NCBI RefSeq assembly: GCF_020386615.1
Contig: NZ_CP077769.1
Coordinates: 4,588,001-4,652,000 of the forward strand
Length of the DNA: 64,000 bases
Reading direction: 5' to 3'
Origin: Chitinophaga pendula
Lineage (GTDB): Bacteria; Bacteroidota; Bacteroidia; Chitinophagales; Chitinophagaceae
The translations under genes and the position numbers were made by a program. This document shows positions 62,127 to 64,000 of the stretch, piece after piece. Under the pieces are notes generated by a model that was not told the DNA's origin, made no database searches, and saw only the letters and a program-made list of their open reading frames with translations. Position 1 is the stretch's first letter. The number at the start of each line of letters is the position of its first letter.

Positions 62127-64000
62127 ATGAGGAAACTGATACTATCTCTCGTCACTGCCTGCATCAGCAGCGCAGGTTTTATGGCCCATGCCCAGGTAGC
62201 TCCCATCGCACAGTCCGTCACCGGAAGAGTGATCTGCGGATACCAGGGATGGTTCAATTGTTATGGTGATGGCTCACCCGTAGCACGATGGCGACATTGG
62301 TCGTCAGGCCCCTTCAACTCCCCTAACGGCAGCCCCGCGCCTGGCGCCGTTACCTTCGAGGCCTACCCCGATGTAAGTGAATACCCCGCCAACACCTTAT
62401 TCCAGACCGCTTTAGGCAACCTCAACAACGGCCAACCCGCCCGCTTGTTCTCCTCCTACCCCGAAGCCACCATAGACCTGCACTTTAAATGGATGCAGCA
62501 ATATGGTATCGACGGCGTCGCCCTCCAACGTTTCCTGGGAGAAACCAGAGATGGCGTATTCAAAGCCCAGCGAGACAGCGTCACCACCCGCATGCGCCGC
62601 GCTGCAGAAAAATATCAGCGCAGCTTCTACATCATGTATGATATGGCCGCCGACGATACCACCTTCTTCAAAAATGACTGGCTCCATATAGAAAATGACC
62701 TCCGCGCCACCCAATCCCCTTACTATGCTCACCAAAACGGTAAACCCGTCATCTGCATCTGGGGATTCGGTTTCAATCACCGCCTTGAAGCACCAGCCGC
62801 CAGCCTCGCCATAATCAACTGGCTGAAAGCCAAAGGCTACTACGTGATCGGTGGCGTCCCCACCCACTGGCGCGAAGGTACCGGCGACTCCTATGCCTCC
62901 TACAGCCAGGTATACAAAGCCTTTGATATGATATCCCCCTGGTCCGTAGGCCGCTTTAAAGAAAACAGCGGCGCTGACGACTTCCGCAACAACCAACTGC
63001 AACCCGACCTCACCTTCTGCAACGCCAACAACCTCGCCTATCAACCGGTGATATTTTCCGGATTCGCCTGGAGCAACTGGAACGGTGGCCCCCGCAACGA
63101 CTTCCGACGCAACAAAGGAGAATTCTTCTGGCGACAACTCTATAATATCAAAAACCTGGGCATGAATACCGCCTACATCGCCATGTTCGACGAATACGAT
63201 GAAGGCACCAACATCCTCAAAATGGCCGACAGCTACCTCTCCGTACCCAACAACCAATATTTCCTCACCTCCAGCGCCGAAGGCGAATACCTCTCCTCCG
63301 ATTTCTACCTCCGGCTCGCCGGCCAGGCTACCAAAGTACTCAAAGGCGCCGCGCCGCTAACCACCAACGTCAGCATCCCCTTCTCCAACGGCCCCGTATG
63401 GTTCCGAACCAGCGTAGAAACAGACTACGATGCCGTCCCCACCTGGACCAACAGTGCCGACCCGTCCTCCGTACCGCGCAATATCGGTACCCCTCTCTGC
63501 GGTACCGTAACCGGCGAAACCAGCCACTCCGGCAATACCGCCATCCGCATCTCCGGCGCCGACAACGCCGCCACCGGTGGCTCCTACCACTACTTCCGCG
63601 TATTCGATGTCAACATACCCGTCAACGCCAATACCAAATTGAGCTTCTGGACCTTCCCCACCAACAATATCTCCCGCTTCACATCCGTCGACCTCGTCAT
63701 GACCGATGGTACCACCCTCCGGGATATAGGAGCCACCGACCAGAATGGCGCTTCCATGCACCCCGGCGCCGGCCATGGTACCGTCAACACCTGGCAACGT
63801 ATCCAGTCCAACATCGGCAGCTGGCTCAATGGTAAAACCATCGACAGGATCATGATCGCATACGATCAAACCGCCGCCACCGGCGCCTTCAAAACCTATT
63901 TCGACGACATCGTCATCAGCGACGATGCCCAATCCCTCCTCCGCACCGAAACAACCGCCTCCCATCCGGGCATCACCGCCGCCATACAGGATGACATACA
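62127..64000 (+). CDS. Secreted GH71/GH99-like glycoside hydrolase, partial (window end)
   Basis: The frame is open from the ATG at 62127 to the last base, at least 624 codons. Signal peptide (MRKLILSLVTACISSAG... ending MAHAQ). The catalytic part starts VICGYQGWFNCYGDGSPVARW, a motif of GH71/99-like enzymes, with WMQQYGIDGVALQRFLGETR, PVICIWGFGFNHR, GGVPTHWREG, SPWSVGRF and AMFDEYDEGTNI further on. A beta-sandwich (about 430-600; GETSHSGNTAIRISG, FDDIVISDD) follows. The family cleaves alpha-mannan or alpha-glucan chains; the substrate is not decidable. A sorting domain may lie beyond the window. Confidence 0.87.
   Translation, partial: MRKLILSLVTACISSAGFMAHAQVAPIAQSVTGRVICGYQGWFNCYGDGSPVARWRHWSSGPFNSPNGSPAPGAVTFEAYPDVSEYPANTLFQTALGNLNNGQPARLFSSYPEATIDLHFKWMQQYGIDGVALQRFLGETRDGVFKAQRDSVTTRMRRAAEKYQRSFYIMYDMAADDTTFFKNDWLHIENDLRATQSPYYAHQNGKPVICIWGFGFNHRLEAPAASLAIINWLKAKGYYVIGGVPTHWREGTGDSYASYSQVYKAFDMISPWSVGRFKENSGADDFRNNQLQPDLTFCNANNLAYQPVIFSGFAWSNWNGGPRNDFRRNKGEFFWRQLYNIKNLGMNTAYIAMFDEYDEGTNILKMADSYLSVPNNQYFLTSSAEGEYLSSDFYLRLAGQATKVLKGAAPLTTNVSIPFSNGPVWFRTSVETDYDAVPTWTNSADPSSVPRNIGTPLCGTVTGETSHSGNTAIRISGADNAATGGSYHYFRVFDVNIPVNANTKLSFWTFPTNNISRFTSVDLVMTDGTTLRDIGATDQNGASMHPGAGHGTVNTWQRIQSNIGSWLNGKTIDRIMIAYDQTAATGAFKTYFDDIVISDDAQSLLRTETTASHPGITAAIQDDI

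Noticed and set aside
62412..63965. Two long minus-strand open frames
   Set aside because: Antisense shadows of the GH71/99-like gene, which has a signal peptide and family motifs on the plus strand.

Overview
The window is bacterial chromosome from a member of the Bacteroidota, most likely the family Chitinophagaceae and probably Chitinophaga (inferred from gene content, not proven). The evidence is: type IX secretion (T9SS) sorting domains of types A and B, PorP/SprF and PorE-like proteins, three ECF sigma/FecR pairs, TonB-dependent receptors with a carboxypeptidase-like N-terminal domain, Bacteroidota promoters (TTTG-N19-TAnnTTTG), and a tmRNA whose tag reads GESNYAMAA. There is no rRNA, CRISPR array or insertion sequence that I can see, and I recognise no tRNA.

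Layout. 0.1-10.6 kb: a GH43 lipoprotein, DNA-alkylation repair (Ogt), an esterase, RmuC, a CGNR regulator overlapping a PD40 protein, an epoxide hydrolase with a duplicated 3' end, and an SDR next to an AraC regulator. 10.7-19.8 kb: housekeeping genes, namely tmRNA, rseP, dxr, a GH3-type acyl-adenylating enzyme, rplU-rpmA, a Lys/Ala-rich histone-like protein, a PolX/PHP protein with an eroded polymerase site, a DsbA-like protein and a GNAT enzyme. 20.2-22.1 kb: an ECF sigma/FecR pair with no receptor beside it.

22.1-35.8 kb is the most striking region. It is a four-gene minus-strand operon encoding a 2.7-kDa-residue-scale (about 2731 aa) Calx-beta adhesin with thrombospondin type 3 repeats and a type B T9SS C-terminus, a PorP/SprF partner, a PorE-like TPR/PD40/OmpA lipoprotein, and a propeller plus Calx-beta protein with no evident sorting domain. 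A 1047-bp in-frame tandem duplication sits inside the giant gene. A textbook promoter lies about 330 bp upstream, implying a long leader.

36.2-38.5 kb: ahcY and pdxJ. 38.6-44.8 kb: ECF sigma, FecR, an STN-containing TonB receptor and a secreted trehalase, which look like one trehalose or trehalose-glycan acquisition unit. 44.8-45.6 kb: decayed remnants (the end of an SDR and a short orphan protein). 45.6-50.8 kb: a cation/proton antiporter, an AraC regulator with a flavin monooxygenase, and a secreted thaumatin-CBM6 protein. 50.9-55.9 kb: a third ECF/FecR/TonB receptor set on the minus strand. 56-59.3 kb: a secreted unknown, a LytS-type kinase with a LytTR regulator preceded by a 16-bp direct repeat of 21-bp period, and a VOC protein. 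59.6-64 kb: a GH8 glucanase with accessory domains and a GH71/99-like enzyme cut by the window end. The secreted enzymes at both ends suit a saprophytic polysaccharide degrader.
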